Assembly: GCA_011317545.1 (NCBI GenBank)
Contig: WUJK01000005.1
Coordinates: 1,054,001-1,118,000 of the forward strand
Reading direction: 5' to 3'
Source: Coniella vitis
Lineage: Eukaryota; Ascomycota; Sordariomycetes; Diaporthales; Schizoparmaceae
DNA length: 64,000 nucleotides
Positions within the stretch are counted from its first letter, which is position 1. The number at the start of each line of letters is the position of its first letter. Shown one piece after another: positions 35,198 through 47,721 of this stretch. The notes under the pieces are model-generated. The model had not been told where the DNA came from and did not search any database. It saw only the letters and a program-made list of their open reading frames with translations. A program made the position numbers and the translations under genes.

Positions 35198-37679
35198 CGG
35201 TCCAGATTACTACCAGCTCAAGCTGTCCGTCTTCAACGATGACAAGAAGACCGAGTTGATTGGCGAGGCCTGGATCGACCTGCGCGACATCATCGTCCCT
35301 GGTGGCGGCCAGAACGACCTATGGCAGGGCCTCACATGCAGAGGCAAGTATGCTGGAGACATTCGAATCGAGATAACCTACTACGATAGCCGGCCAAAGC
35401 CAGAAAAGCCCGTTGCCAAACCAAAAGCCCTCACTGCAGAGCCAGACGCGTTGTCAGCCCAGCAAAAGATGCCAAAGAGGCGCCCTCTGCCCTCAGACCC
35501 ATTCACTGGCCAAGCACCCGCGCAGCCTTCTCCTCCTCAGCCTCAGCCCGCACAGGTCCAAGCGCCGACTGGCGGTCGACCGCAGCCAAATCCCTCGAGG
35601 GAATACGCTCCAGAAGGGCCATCCCACCAACAGCCAGGACAGTACGCAAATACGCGCCAGCGCCATGCTGACAGCTACTCGTCCGCTTCCGGCAGTGCTT
35701 ATCAAGGTCAATCACCAAGGACTGAGGGTCGTCGTCAGTCTGTTGATAGAGATCGGTTTCCCGTCTACCCAGAGGATTTTGAGTACTCGCCCAACCACCA
35801 AGGACATGGACTGGACATGAGATATGCGCCATCCGCACCTTATGGCGCTCCGTCTGCCGATCCAGCCTTTGGGATGGACCCCGAGGACGACCGCCCCCCT
35901 CCGCCTCCAGCCCACCGCATCACACCTCATAGCACGCCTGATCTGAAGCACCAGCACCAGCCAATTCCTACAATGAGGAAGGATGTACTACGGAATGAAG
36001 CTCATCGCCAGCCAGTCTCCTCGAATGCGTATCCAGGACGCCCGATTTACCGTGCCTACGAGTCGTCTCCCGCCGCAGTGCCAGCTAGCAATGACCCCTA
36101 TGTGGGTGTAAGTCACCCAACCTCCCCTCCTCGACATCAATCTTACGACACACATTACGACGCGCACCAACGTTCTCTGCAGCCAACAGTCGAGGATGTG
36201 CCAGACTCGCCCGGCAACGGGCTCGACGAATACAAGCGCGTTCCTCTCCGCTCATCGCCACTTGCCCATGCAGACTACAGACACGATGCATCACCTCCAC
36301 CACTAAACCTAAGCGGTAGAAACAGTGCTCCTGCTGCTCACAACCAGCAGTCCTATCACCAAGACCCAGCACCCGACTATTCAAGGGACGATGAACTTTC
36401 TTTCACAACACCGACTTACTCTGCCGGCCCCGGTCATGACTTAGAGCCAATGGAAACGCAGATGCGAGCACCTGCCGGCGGCGTCCCTACTGCTTTGATT
36501 CCAGGCGTAGATCCCGCTCTATCCTTGGAAATTGCCCAGAAGCTCAATGAAGGAGGACGTCACGAGCGTCGACATAACCAATCAATCTCTCACATGCCAC
36601 ATGCGGGCTCGGCCAGGGGCCGCCAAATGGTACCCGAGCTGCCGCCCAGTTACAGTGCGCCCCCAGACTTGTCGCAGCATGTACAGATGCCGCCCTATGA
36701 TAGTGTGGCTTATGAGCGCAATGGCTCCGTGTACTCCAGAGCCTCGTCTCAGCATGCAGTGGTGCGAAGGGAAATGTCACCGAGTCACAGCCCCGGTGGC
36801 CGCAATACCATCCGGAGAAAGTCTGTTAGCCCGGCTCCCCTAGCAGAGAACCACCGCCTATCCGGTGTTCCCTTTGGCCCTGACTCTTACAATGCCTTGA
36901 ACCCCACACTCGCGGTTGGCGCGCCAAAAGAAATGGAAAGCAGAGCAAGCCGCGAATACGATGAGATTGACGGTGTCATCATCACTCACGATGGGCGAGA
37001 AGTGGATCCATCAGATCACTTGCCCATGGATACATGGGCTCCAGAGCCGGAACCAAAGACCGCCAAGACCTCGACGACTGCTACAGTGACTTTCAAGTCG
37101 CCATCTTCAGGAGGACCGCACTCGCCTGTTCCGCCTCCTTCATCGGGTCGCAAAGCTCTGCGTCTCCGCGAGAGACCTGCCTCGTCCATGGTACACTCTA
37201 CCTATATCATGCCAGACGCCGCAGGCTCTGTCATGCCGCCTCCTGGCACCGGGCGCAGCCGTCTGCAAAAGAGAGTCAACCGCAACTCTGCTATGCCCAT
37301 CATGATGTCTGGAGCGAACGGGCCAGGGTACGGCGCCCTAGCCCCGAGCCCGCTCGCTCCACTTCCCCAACCACACGACAGAGATATGTATACTACCGGT
37401 CCTCTACCCATCCGGGCCAGCACATTAGATTATGAAAGTCACGCACCGTCGCCGATGTACGATATGCCGCCTATGCCATTGGGTGGACGGGATCACAGCA
37501 ACTCTGCACCGCCTATCCCGGCCAAGATCCCTATCGCTTCGTCAAACGCGCTGGTGCCAATGCGGTATGGTGGTGACGAGGGTGGCGACGTAGCGCTGAT
37601 GGAGGAAATGAGCCGGATTGATATTGGCTCGGGGCGAGCGAGGAGGCATGCGCAGAGACCTGCTATTGGCGGATACTAG
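34876..37679 (+). CDS. C2-domain protein, Inn1/Fic1 (cytokinesis) type
   Basis: Two exons, 34876..35099 and 35168..37679 (68-bp intron, GTGAGC donor, GTAG acceptor), give 911 residues. Residues about 18-140 form one C2 domain: IGTLVLIVDRAKNLPNRKTI, GKQDPYCAARLGKEAKKT, WDQELRFTVHD and LIGEAWIDLRDIIV. The rest is a long disordered tail rich in Pro, Ser, His and Gln, with many PxxP-like stretches that could bind SH3 domains. A single N-terminal C2 followed by a Pro-rich tail is the design of yeast Inn1 and fission-yeast Fic1, which act at the septum with Cyk3/Hof1 in cytokinesis; that role is inferred. I chose 34876 because MGKAHLVSG leads straight into the C2 domain. See also the overlapping upstream ORF. 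Confidence 0.85.
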
Positions 37680-38623
37680 GAGCATCCTACTCAAAACGGT
37701 GGCTGTCCGCAAGACTCTTCGTCCAGTGAAGTGAGAAGTGCAAGTAGGACAGAAATGATGCATGGAAAACAGTACAGGGCATACCGACCGCCATATCCTA
37801 TATAATGACAAAATTGTGACTGGATATATGAACCGCGCGAGATTCGTATCTTTTCAGCCTGAAATGGCTTTTTGGTGTAGCTGCGCGCAGCAGTTGGTGG
37901 CAATGGTCAATATACAGGAGAGGATGCGTTACGTTTCTTTCTCATACATCGGCAATACCATATCTGAACGAAAGCCCTGGTCACAGGTTTCCTGTGATGA
38001 GGGACGGCTGAGATGCAGATTGTGAAATTAGAAAGAAACGCCCTAAATAGATGTGTGTGCGGGCGGAAGCACAATGGTTGATACAGCGATATTTCTCCGT
38101 GGTTAGAACTGGGGTTTTGCACGGGCTTTTATATACTATGTATAGTTCTTGAGATACGGCATGCTGAGAGGAGTCGAGTTTTGCCTTTTCTGAATACAGG
38201 GACCATTTGTATCACCGCTCGCTCGGTGAACTTGGTCTTGCTCTCATCATAGGTTGCAATCAGAGAAGGAATAGAAGGAATTCCACATATACAATACTCA
38301 CTCACGCATTGAAACATACATTGGTGAGAATTATACGTTTCCCATCTGTGCGTTTGCAAACGATTGATGGTATCAAATCATTAGTTCCATATATGTATAT
38401 AGATACTAGCCCAAATGGAAAAAACCCCACGCGAGCCACACTCACTGCGTTTACCAGCTTTTGCTTTTTGGTGTACTAGTATTGTTGTGGTGTGCACAAA
38501 CCCCTCGAAACGCCAAAGCCATGCCAGACCAGAATCCAAAACCCAAAGCTCCTAAAATTGTGCACCCACACGCCCATTTTACGCGAAGAAGAACAGCCAA
38601 ACAAACCGCTCTTGTCCTGCTTG
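37680..38623. other. Convergent intergenic region, no gene seen
   Basis: Sequence between the 3' ends of the C2-domain gene (+) and UTP15 (-). One TACTATGTA copy lies at 38134. Nothing else is supported. Confidence 0.5.
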
Positions 38624-40285
38624 CTATGCCTCCCCAGCCAGCATCAGTGCCTCCAACATGCCCCCAGTTTGCGTGGCAACCTGGGCCTTCTCCACCTCTT
38701 GACTCACCCTTTTGCGCAACGTTTTGAAGCCCACAGCCAACTTTTCGCTCGACCCGACATGCTCAGCGTACAAATCAAGTAAATGCAAGCCGACGTCCAC
38801 GCACGCACTGCGATACCGCGGGTCGATGATGTGGTTGTTGATCCATCGCAGCACAGGTTGCACAGTGTCTTCGTCACGGTCCTCGAGCGCAGCGCGCAGC
38901 GCAGACCGGTGGCGCAGGGCGATGAGTAGCGCGAGAACAGTGAGTTTGCTGTGATCGGGGGCAGACTTATCGAGGACGCCATCGAGCGCCGCGGCGTACC
39001 GTCCGTGGCGGAGGTCCCACTGCCATGTGCGTTCCTTGGGACGACGGCGGCCAGTGTTGTTGCTATCGTCGATCAGGAAATCGACTTGGGAGTCAATATT
39101 TGCGAGAGATTTTGTAATGAGTTCTTGGCGCTTGCGCTTGGAGGATTTGGCGGCGACGGCGTCGATTGTCGACATGTCGGTGGCGGTTGCGACGCGAGCG
39201 CGCTCGCGTTCCTTTTCGGCGGCTGTGCCGGTCAGGCGGGTCTTGAGGGAGAGCACGCCGGATTGCATGCCAACGGCGAGGTGACGGTCTGTTGCGTTTG
39301 CACCGGCAGTGATGACGCTGAGGGAGAGGATGGGCGACGGGTACTTGGTGCCTGAAACGACATTCCACGAGCCCGTCTCGAAAATCTTGACATGGCCGTC
39401 GAGGCCGCCGCTTACGACGCGCGTACCGTTGGAGGCGAGGCAGAGTGATGTGACGGTCTTCTGGTGGTTGGTGATGACGCGCAGCGGCTTGGCGGCGACG
39501 AGGTCGAGGACGGAGATGGCATTGTCTGCTGCGGCAAGGACGGTCGTGCCTGTGGGCAAGGGGAGGACCTCCTCGACGGGGGCGGCGTGCTTGAAGGTGA
39601 GGACGCTGCCGCTAGGCACACGAGCATCCCATATGCGGACCGTGGCGTCGTAGCTGCCTGTCACGAGCAAATTGCTGCTGGCGCCGAGCCCGCCGGGCAT
39701 GAAGGCACCGCTGCGGACATAGTCTTGGTGGCCTGTGAACTGGCGTGTGGGTGCTTGGCCTGGCAAGTCCCAGATGCGCACCGTCTTGTCGTCACTGGCA
39801 CTCATGAGCATCGTCAGGTCTGTCGGGCTCCACTTGGTCACCCAGACGGGCTGCTTATGGACGTGCCAGGTCTTGAGGACCACTGCGCGGGAGCCACCGG
39901 CGACGTCAAAAACCTGCATTTTTCCTGAATCGTCACCGGCGACCAGGACGCGCGAATCGGCGCGGATCTCGCCAGAGCGAGCGACTGAGTCGAAGCGACC
40001 GATTGTCTTGAGGGGGTCGCGCTTGCGGATGGAGTAGATATCCACGCGAGGACCAGCAGTGACGGCGAAGAGGTCATTGTTCTTTGCGGCGGTGGACGAG
40101 GTCGAGGAGAGGGACGAAGAGGAGGCGTAGGGCGAAGGGAAGGAGATGTGGGTGACGCCCCACGAGGCGGTCGTGGTGTGGGATTTCTGATTCTTGAATG
40201 TCTTCCAGTAGCGCTGCTCGGCGGTGATTGGCTGGGGCGCCGAGGCCAGCTTGAGCTGGGGAAGTGGTCGTACTTCGGCAGCCAT
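38624..40285 (-). CDS. UTP15: U3 snoRNP / small-subunit processome protein UTP15
   Basis: Nucleolar WD40 protein of the t-UTP (UtpA) subcomplex, needed for pre-18S rRNA processing and linked to rDNA transcription. Single exon, 553 residues from MAAEVRPLPQLKLA at 40285; the 42 codons upstream in frame are His/Pro/Ser-rich leader. The N-terminal TAEQRYWKTFKNQ segment is typical of UTP15. WD repeats run from about residue 60 to 330, with clear units such as PVWVTKWSPTDLTMLMSASD, KTVRIWDL, VTGSYDATVRIWD and VVSGGLDGHVKIFE. The UTP15 C-terminal domain follows at about 395-545 (WDLRHGRYAAALD, LALLIALRHRSALRAALEDR, RVSQEVEKAQ). Length is close to the usual 510-550. Confidence 0.93.
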   Translation of the reverse strand: MAAEVRPLPQLKLASAPQPITAEQRYWKTFKNQKSHTTTASWGVTHISFPSPYASSSSLSSTSSTAAKNNDLFAVTAGPRVDIYSIRKRDPLKTIGRFDSVARSGEIRADSRVLVAGDDSGKMQVFDVAGGSRAVVLKTWHVHKQPVWVTKWSPTDLTMLMSASDDKTVRIWDLPGQAPTRQFTGHQDYVRSGAFMPGGLGASSNLLVTGSYDATVRIWDARVPSGSVLTFKHAAPVEEVLPLPTGTTVLAAADNAISVLDLVAAKPLRVITNHQKTVTSLCLASNGTRVVSGGLDGHVKIFETGSWNVVSGTKYPSPILSLSVITAGANATDRHLAVGMQSGVLSLKTRLTGTAAEKERERARVATATDMSTIDAVAAKSSKRKRQELITKSLANIDSQVDFLIDDSNNTGRRRPKERTWQWDLRHGRYAAALDGVLDKSAPDHSKLTVLALLIALRHRSALRAALEDRDEDTVQPVLRWINNHIIDPRYRSACVDVGLHLLDLYAEHVGSSEKLAVGFKTLRKRVSQEVEKAQVATQTGGMLEALMLAGEA

Positions 40286-41560
40286 TTTCCAGGCGTGATG
40301 ATCGCGGTGGTGTGGTGGTGGGAAGGATGGCGACAACGAGCTGGGAGGAGAAGGAGGAAAAAGATGGTAAAGTGACTTCACATGAGAAGTTGGAACTTTT
40401 CGGTGGTCCACCCCATTATCGATAAGGCTGCGGTTCTAGCCGCGGGGGCGGATGCGGACGCAAGTATCAAAGTACCCAAGCGCCTGTCATATTCAGGCGG
40501 CACCGCGTATCATGTACTATAGTATACATAGTATACATCAAAGTACTGTGTACAATTGATGTACTATGAGCCCCGACTTATTTAGCGAAGAGCGCGACAA
40601 CTGGCTGTGCATTTGGTTGAATGCCATGCATGACTGAGTCGGGCACTCGGCATGAGAAAACGACAAAAATTCAGATGTTGCTTTTGAAGCAATATAACTA
40701 GAAACAGGAAAAGCAAGTTGTGGCGTTAACCTGCCAATGTCCTTTCAACATGCTATCGGATTGCTGGGTATGGTGAGTTGCAGACGAGGTGAGAAGTGAA
40801 AAGTCAAAATGGAGGATACCTGCAGCCAAGAAACCCCATCGTTTGGCCACCAGGCACCCACCAGGTGATAGCGGCGTGCATTTCGTGAAGCAGCATGCGT
40901 GTTGGTGCTGCGATGCATGCATTCGCATGCCGGAACGGTTTATTAAACGACTGCACTGATAGTACATATTCACAGATGCACATGTACATCCACTGCATTC
41001 GCGGGCACAAAGAGACCGGCGCATGCGCGGGTACTTGTGTAGCAACACAGCAGAATAATCAATATTTTATTTATCGAGCCACCGCTCTGAACAAAGCAAG
41101 AAATCAAATGCACACCCTCCTTCCATCCCAGCACGAGAGGGAAAAGCGCCTAGCCTACCGGTTGGGACCTTCCTCCTTTCTTCTCAGCCGCGCCTTGTCT
41201 TGATGTCTGGGCACTTGCTCTGGCACTGGCACTTGCACCTGCCTTTACCCTCGCCCTGGCTGGCCACCATCCACGACAACCTCATGCTTTCCCCTCCCTT
41301 TTGCTCTTCCTTCCCAGTTTTGCCACTCTTGCCATTGAGATCTTGCATCAAAGCAGTGCCACTACATCCAGGGCCTTTCCTGTTGTTTCTGTTGACCGCC
41401 TTTTTATCTCAGTTTGGCCTGCTTTTAATCCACTTTTGATTCTTGTGCCATTTCTGGTCTCTCTCTCTCTCTCTCTCTCTTCTGCCCTCCGCCTTCTCGG
41501 CTTGCTGCTGCCGCTGCACTGCTCCCCGTTTGAGGTCTCCGCATGACCGCCCCATAAATC
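40286..41560. promoter_or_regulatory. Divergent promoter region (UTP15 / MIZ protein)
   Basis: A 1.27-kb region between divergent starts. Around 40507-40570 lies a cluster of ATACATAGTATACAT elements with an exact TACATAGTA at 40525, about 240 bp upstream of the UTP15 start. A CT repeat at about 41459-41481 sits in the leader of the MIZ gene. No coding sequence is seen. Confidence 0.5.
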
Positions 41561-44500
41561 ATGCCCGCTCCGATGCTGGGGCAGCAAAGCGCCTTTTCCT
41601 CCCAGGTCGCCCATGCAAACTCGACCCTCCACCTCTTCGTCGGCGGCAAGCAAAAGCCATGGATGACAGGCGCCACCACTGCCGCCGCCGCCGTCACCTC
41701 CCGCTCCGCGTCGACTGTCTCGGCACAGCCAACGCGTAACTCGCCAAAATCTCCTGAGAAACAAGCCGGACCCAACGCCCGCCCTGTCTCGCGACAGCCT
41801 CCAGAGTGAGCTTTTCTCCATGTTGCCCACTGCCAAAACACACTTGCGCGGTTGTGTCTTGTGATCTGCTATATGGCAGATCGGCGAGCTGGGCGCACTC
41901 TCCGCTGGTCCGCGCCTCAAAACTCTTGCTCAGCGGAATATGCAGTCTGTTCTAACATGCTCTTGATGCACAGGATACCCACGAATGTGCTCCCGTCTCC
42001 TTGTCCAAGCGATGAGCCGAGTCCGGCAGTCTCGTCTGATCTCGCGAGCCCGAATCCTTTCGTCATATCCCTCGAAACTGCTTCATCGCGCCCATCCAGC
42101 GCCGATCACATCCCGCCTCCCCAGCGGCACACGCCCGCAAATGTTGCGCAGCCACCGATGCCGAATATGGACCCGAGATCCCTGGCAAATGCAGCGGTAG
42201 TAGCGGTTTCGGGTCCCGCGCAGAGCAGTCCCAGAAGCAGCTTCCAAGGCACCTTATCCTCAGGAGGTTCGCAGACAATGCGTCCACCCAGCCTTCCTCA
42301 GCTGAGCCACGCAGTGGGCTCGCCTGACCGAGCGGCCAGTGTAAATCGCATCGTGCCTTCACACATAGCGCCATCGGACGGGCGGGCCAGCGAAGGTATG
42401 AATCCAAACAAGAGGAGACGTGTGGAAAACAAAAGAGCCAGTGTTTCTGCCGTGTCTTTTCCGTTTGCTCGGCTAAAGGACTCCATCGATACGAAAGTCG
42501 CCTCCTTGGGAGGGGCGCCGGCTTTGAAACGCGTCGAGAGAATGCGTTTCCATCTCCTAATATCAGCTTGCCTGCGGCAAGATGCCTTTTTTCTCCATCT
42601 GCACCTAATCTTCTGCTCATGGTCCGTGGATCCCAACGCACAGCTACAACAGCCGCCCAATACTACCATCGCGGTCTCTCGCGCCTTTGCATTACTCCAA
42701 GAGTACATGTACTGTAATTCAGAGATTTCACGAAACATTCTGGAGTGGTTTGCCCAATTCGCCTCTTCGGATCTCGCGCCGGGCCAAGCCACGAGCACGC
42801 AGGTTGCGGATTTCCTGTTGGCAATCGTTGAGCATCATCTCCCCGTCTCTGCCCGCGGCTACCCGTACCTGTTCGATGAGATGCTGGGTCTTTTCAAATG
42901 CCCTTCCCCTGTCATGCACGGTATTTTTTTTGAAGTGGCATGGCGGGATTTGGAATTGTATGACCTATTCCGTGCCCACGCCCAGCAACTATTCGATTTT
43001 GACAGGAGTAATCATCTTGATGAAAAGGGCTGCTTTCGCCCCTTACCTTTTGTTGCGACTGCCGATGAGATTGCTCTTCGAAACGCAAAGCTCATACGCG
43101 CATACCAGGACATGGCAGCACAGGCATTCGCAATGAAGAATGCACGCGCAAATGCAACGCCAAATCAGCAACAACAGCATCAGTTGTCACAGCAACAGCA
43201 ACAACAGCAGCAACAGCAACAACAAGTCCAGTGGAGAAGGCAGTCAGCTCCAACACAACAATCCCCTCAATTTCAGCCGTTACAGCCTGTTCATATGCAG
43301 TATGCAAATGCAGGCCCAAGCATGGGCGCTGGTGACAGGATGGTGCAATCCAATATCGCGCGTGTACAAGTGCCAACACAGCCCAGCGCCTCGTATTACA
43401 ACAGTAACAACAACAACAACAACAACAGACTGTTTGTTACGAATCCTACAATGCAACACTCGATACTCCCGCCAGTTTCGCCTCTGTACTCGAATAGTGA
43501 AAGCTCATTGATTCGGCCGGGCTCATTGAATACCCACCCAACGGCGAGCCCAAATACGCACCATTCTCTGCATCCTACGCTCCTCAGCCCTACCACGAAT
43601 CTGTACCCTTCAGCTCAAATTCTCACGAATGGATATGCCGTCGCAAGAGGGCCAACCAATTTCCAACAGCCGGAATCTGTCCCGCAAGCCTACGTGTCTG
43701 CTCAACAACAAGGTTTATGGCCATCATCGATGCTCACGCCGCCGGCAGTAATGAATCCCCAATTATCAGCCTTGAGAGCTTCTGTTGATGCGACGCAACA
43801 ACAATCGGTTGGCCCTATCTCGCCGCCGAATAGTGCTGTCTTTTCCCATCAACCGCATCTCGGTCGTGGACAATCTTCCCGCATACCAATGCAGACACCC
43901 TCACAAGTGCAAACGACTGCATCGGCTCAGACACACCGGCTCCGAAGCATTCTGCCAATGCCGAACACAGCACCTTCTCAAGTATCACGCTTGATCCCAC
44001 CGCCAAATCTCGCAATCAGTAGGGGCCAATATCCACACTCTCATAATGAACCGAAGTCACTGTTCATGTCGCTTCATCAAGCACATGTACGAAGTCCTCC
44101 ACGAATAAGGCGTGTTGGAGAGGTGGATGAGCGGCATTATCAGTCCGTGCAATCACTTGTCCTTAGTCCTTTCCGTCTTAAGTACTGTCACGATGCAGAA
44201 TTTGATATTAGCCCCGATGATTTCGCGCGCATTTACCAGCGCCCACTTCCTCTGTCGGCTCTACAGCCAAGCACAATCATTCGCCAATACTGGCACGGCT
44301 CACTGCGTTTTCGCATCCGCTGCTGCAGACTGCGCTCAGACTGTCCCCCTGGGGAATCTGATTGGGTCGGCAAAGACATGATGTGGCCGCAGCACATTTT
44401 TATCGATTTGAACGGGCACAAGCTGTCTATCAGGAGAGAGGCTCACAATGGCAAAGACTTGCCTGCAGAAGTGTCCGACTATGTGCTATCTGGGAAGAAT

Positions 44501-45226
44501 CAGCTCAAGGTGATAGTTCCACAGGCAGGCCCTACAGCACCTGATCGCAAAGACAACATTTTCTATTTGGCCGTTGAAGTCATTGAGACTGTGAGACACT
44601 CTGATCTTTTGTGCGACATACAACAAACTCGCAGGCATGACCGTCAAATAACCCTGGATAAGATTCGATCAAGGATTACGGCTGCACCAGAGGAAGATGG
44701 CATTTCTATCGTCGATCGCAGCGGTGGCAATGCCTCCGAGCTATCCATTGGGCTAACGGACCCATTCAGCTCCAGCATGTTCAGTACTCCTGCGCGTGGA
44801 ATTGGATGCGCTCACATGGAGTGCTTTGACCTCGAAACATGGCTGGACACTCGCCCAAAAAAGCTCCAAATCAAATGCGGCCACAAGGGCATTTGCACGT
44901 GTCCCAAGATCCAAGAGCCTTCGGAACCTGATAAATGGAAATGTCCTATCTGCTCTGGAGACGCCAGACCAAAAAGCTTGTACATTGATGGATTCTTGGC
45001 AGAAGTGCGTCATGAGCTGCAGAAACAAAACAAGTTGCAGACGCGAACCATTCTTGTTTCGGCCGACGGGAAGTGGCGACCAGTTGAGCAAGTGGACGAC
45101 GACGACGGCAGTGATGGCGACGACCCGGCTCCAAGGGGAAGCGCCCCAGCCAACAAAGACCCCAGACCTGCAACTAACTCTGCGTCTGTCGAGCGGCGAA
45201 CAGTCGAGGTTATTGAACTTGATTAG
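41561..45226 (+). CDS. SP-RING (MIZ) zinc-finger protein, probable SUMO E3 ligase
   Basis: Two exons, 41561..41805 and 41974..45226 (GTGAGC donor, CTAAC branch, CACAG acceptor), give 1165 residues. The N-terminal 230 residues are Ser/Pro-rich. A helical region follows at about 240-470 (RVERMRFHLLISACLRQDAF, LLQEYMYCNSEISRNILEWF). Next come a polyQ tract and an Asn run, then 250 low-complexity residues. A PINIT-like segment is at about 860-970 (PQHIFIDLNGHKLSIRREAH). The MIZ/SP-RING lies at about 1027-1078: GCAHMECFDLETWL, then KCGHKG, CTCPK and WKCPICSGDA. PINIT plus SP-RING is the core of Siz/PIAS SUMO ligases, but I see no N-terminal SAP domain. The C terminus is acidic. Nuclear location is inferred. 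Confidence 0.85.
43165..43230 (+). repeat. Poly-glutamine CAG/CAA tract in the MIZ gene
   Basis: Imperfect CAA/CAG run encoding stretches of Gln broken by His, Leu and Ser. A separate AAC run near 43402-43428 encodes seven Asn after NS. Both are likely length-variable and lie in the disordered middle of the protein. Confidence 0.85.
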
Positions 45227-47721
45227 GTTAATGGCGTCGTTCAGCCCGCTATCTCTTGGCATACCGGCAATCCTCGACAAGGACGTGATGATTGCTGGTG
45301 GCTCTGGTGTTGTTTTGCCGGCCAAGGATATATGGATTCGGTTTTCTTCCTTTTTGGATTTCTTGAAATTTATCTCTGCTTCCATATTGAGCTTCTAAGC
45401 GTGGAGTTCACGGAAATTGCATATCAATAGCAGCTGGCGTCTGGTGCATAAGTCTTGAGGACTTCATTTGCAGCACTTTGGCAAGATAATAGAATGACGC
45501 TATCCCGTGCTGTGAATATGAGGAATAGGTTTTTTTTTTCTTTTTTTTCTCAAGAACGCGTTTACTATACTGTAATTGATTCAGGTTGTGAGTTATATTG
45601 CTCTGAACTTGGGCCCATTTACACGTATATTAGCAACAACTCTCAAGCTCTCTCCTTGCCCAATCGTAATGATCTCAGACTAAAAACAAGTAGGATTTAA
45701 TGTCAGTGACAACTTATAGAGCCATGGATGTGGCCTCGGTGCTTCAATATATGCTATTGTATCAAGACGGACGAGTATTAACATTTCTTCTTGAAAATAT
45801 CAATAGTGTGAAAGAGCATCCTGTACTGTGAGCATTTTAACATACTATTTAACGTATTATGATATTATTCATGGACTCATGGAAGGAAGGAGTATCGAAA
45901 ACGTGCATATTTGAATAGCAGAAGCTGTAACTCGGGAATGAATTGGCATGATCATGTTCAAATTTGGTGTATATGCGTTCCTTTCTTATTTTTTTCTCGG
46001 CCAATGCGGAAATGACTGTACTAATGCTGTCGAAGTGTGAATATAAGTCCTATGCAATTACTGTGCGTATGCGTGTGTTTCGTATCCCACATGTGTATGG
46101 CTTCATTATGAGAATTGCGAGGCTGCAGCCTTGTCGCCAGCCTTGCCGTACTCAGTATGACTATGGGTCTACCTCTATAAATAACTGACATAAACTTTAT
46201 CACTGAACCCACAGTAGCCACCACCCAACTCGTCAAGAAACTTTCGTTTTCATTTACATTACTGTAGGCGAGAACCTAACCTTAAAAGTCCCGAACAAGG
46301 TTGGTCGTACCTTCTCAAAGGAGGCAGGAGGACTTCTTGTAAGCTGTCTTTTCAATATACATGTATTCTGCTAACAAGAGCTGCTACCAGTGTCTGCCGA
46401 AAACAGTCGTAACCTAACTTATGAAACTATATGAGCAGTAACAAGGTATACTAAGCATCTAAGACTGCGTTGCTTGTGAAATCGGATTTGGTCATACAAG
46501 GCTTCTCGCAATTGACATCAGCTCGCTCGCCCATTTGACACTGTCCTGAAGACTATAACATCATCGCTCTGGTCAGATAGCATGACGAAGAAGCTTGCCG
46601 TCACAGGCGTGCACAGCAAGACGTTAAGTGAGGCTGGGCGAGAGGCCCCTTTCAGAGGGTATTGGGTGGCATCTATCGGCCGGAATAAATTAACGTATCA
46701 TGGTTCGTGGGCGTCCTGGAAGTGGTCAGCCATCATCTCTTCTGAATTCATAGCATCAGAATCATGTCTATGGATTCCATTGGCCGTCTAGCACACGCTA
46801 TTTGAAAAGACCAAGTCTGCAACCCGATATCCAGAGACCTTATCATGCTTTTTTGAAACAAAATTGTACCAGTTGGACAGACTACATCCTGCCGAGGAGC
46901 GTTTTTTTTTTTTTTTTTTTTTTTTTTCCGTTTCTGGCTCAATTGGGCTGGCTTACCAGGACAATCTCGGCCTTTCTATGAGCCCGATGAATGTTGCACT
47001 GGCTTGCCGCCGCAGGTCTTCCAACTCCAATCGAGGGCGGATAAGCACCAGTGCCATACTTTGAGTCAATTTTGTTGTTGAGCCATCCAAGCCTGGCTTC
47101 AGAAACGCCTGCCCTCGGCTACTGAAAGACAAGGGATATCTGCTGCGGTATCGGCGCCGCCTCGTCGAGACTGTTGTTGTCGTCGACAGGCAGGACGAGA
47201 CGGTCTCGGTGCGAGCAAGAAAGATGAGCTTGGTAGGACGGCTATGGCCTTACAATTTCGACTTCTCGTCGTGCCTTTCCGTGTCGGCCTGGGTGGAATT
47301 CCCTCTGTCGTCTTCATAATACATAGTAGCTCGATTTTCTGCCTTTAGCGCTGCATAGACGTCTTAACGGGGCAATTAGTTTACCATGGAAGATTATGAG
47401 ATATATTCCAAACTCCCAGCGATGCTCTGAATTGTACGCAGTATCGATCAACTCAAATCTATATCTACATTGACACAACATCGGAAGGGTTCCAAGTTTG
47501 CTCCCTGCGCGTCTGCGCTGTTCGCAAACGTACCCCACTCTCTAGCAAGCAATGGCGCAGCTGCGCAAATCGGTCTAAACGACCAGCCCCCCCCCCCTCA
47601 TTCCCGAACTTCCTGATCAAGCTACCTACCTACCTAGGTGCTTTATGTATCAACACTCTCCCTCTCTTGCTTGGCCAAAACAAAAAAAGGCTTTTTAGTG
47701 AAAACCACCGTGGTGGTATAA
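45227..47721. other. Gene-poor region of 2.5 kb
   Basis: AT-rich sequence after the MIZ gene and before the YciI-like gene. It contains a 26-base T tract at 46902-46927, a shorter T-rich stretch near 45530, and one TACATAGTA at 47320. No coding or RNA gene could be supported. Confidence 0.45.
46902..46927. repeat. 26-base T tract
   Basis: Uninterrupted T run in non-coding sequence. Confidence 0.85.

Noticed and set aside
34830..37679. 949-codon uninterrupted ORF as the C2-domain gene
   Set aside because: Its first 113 codons read through the real start and the intron; splicing at 35100-35167 restores a complete C2 domain, so the 911-residue model is preferred.
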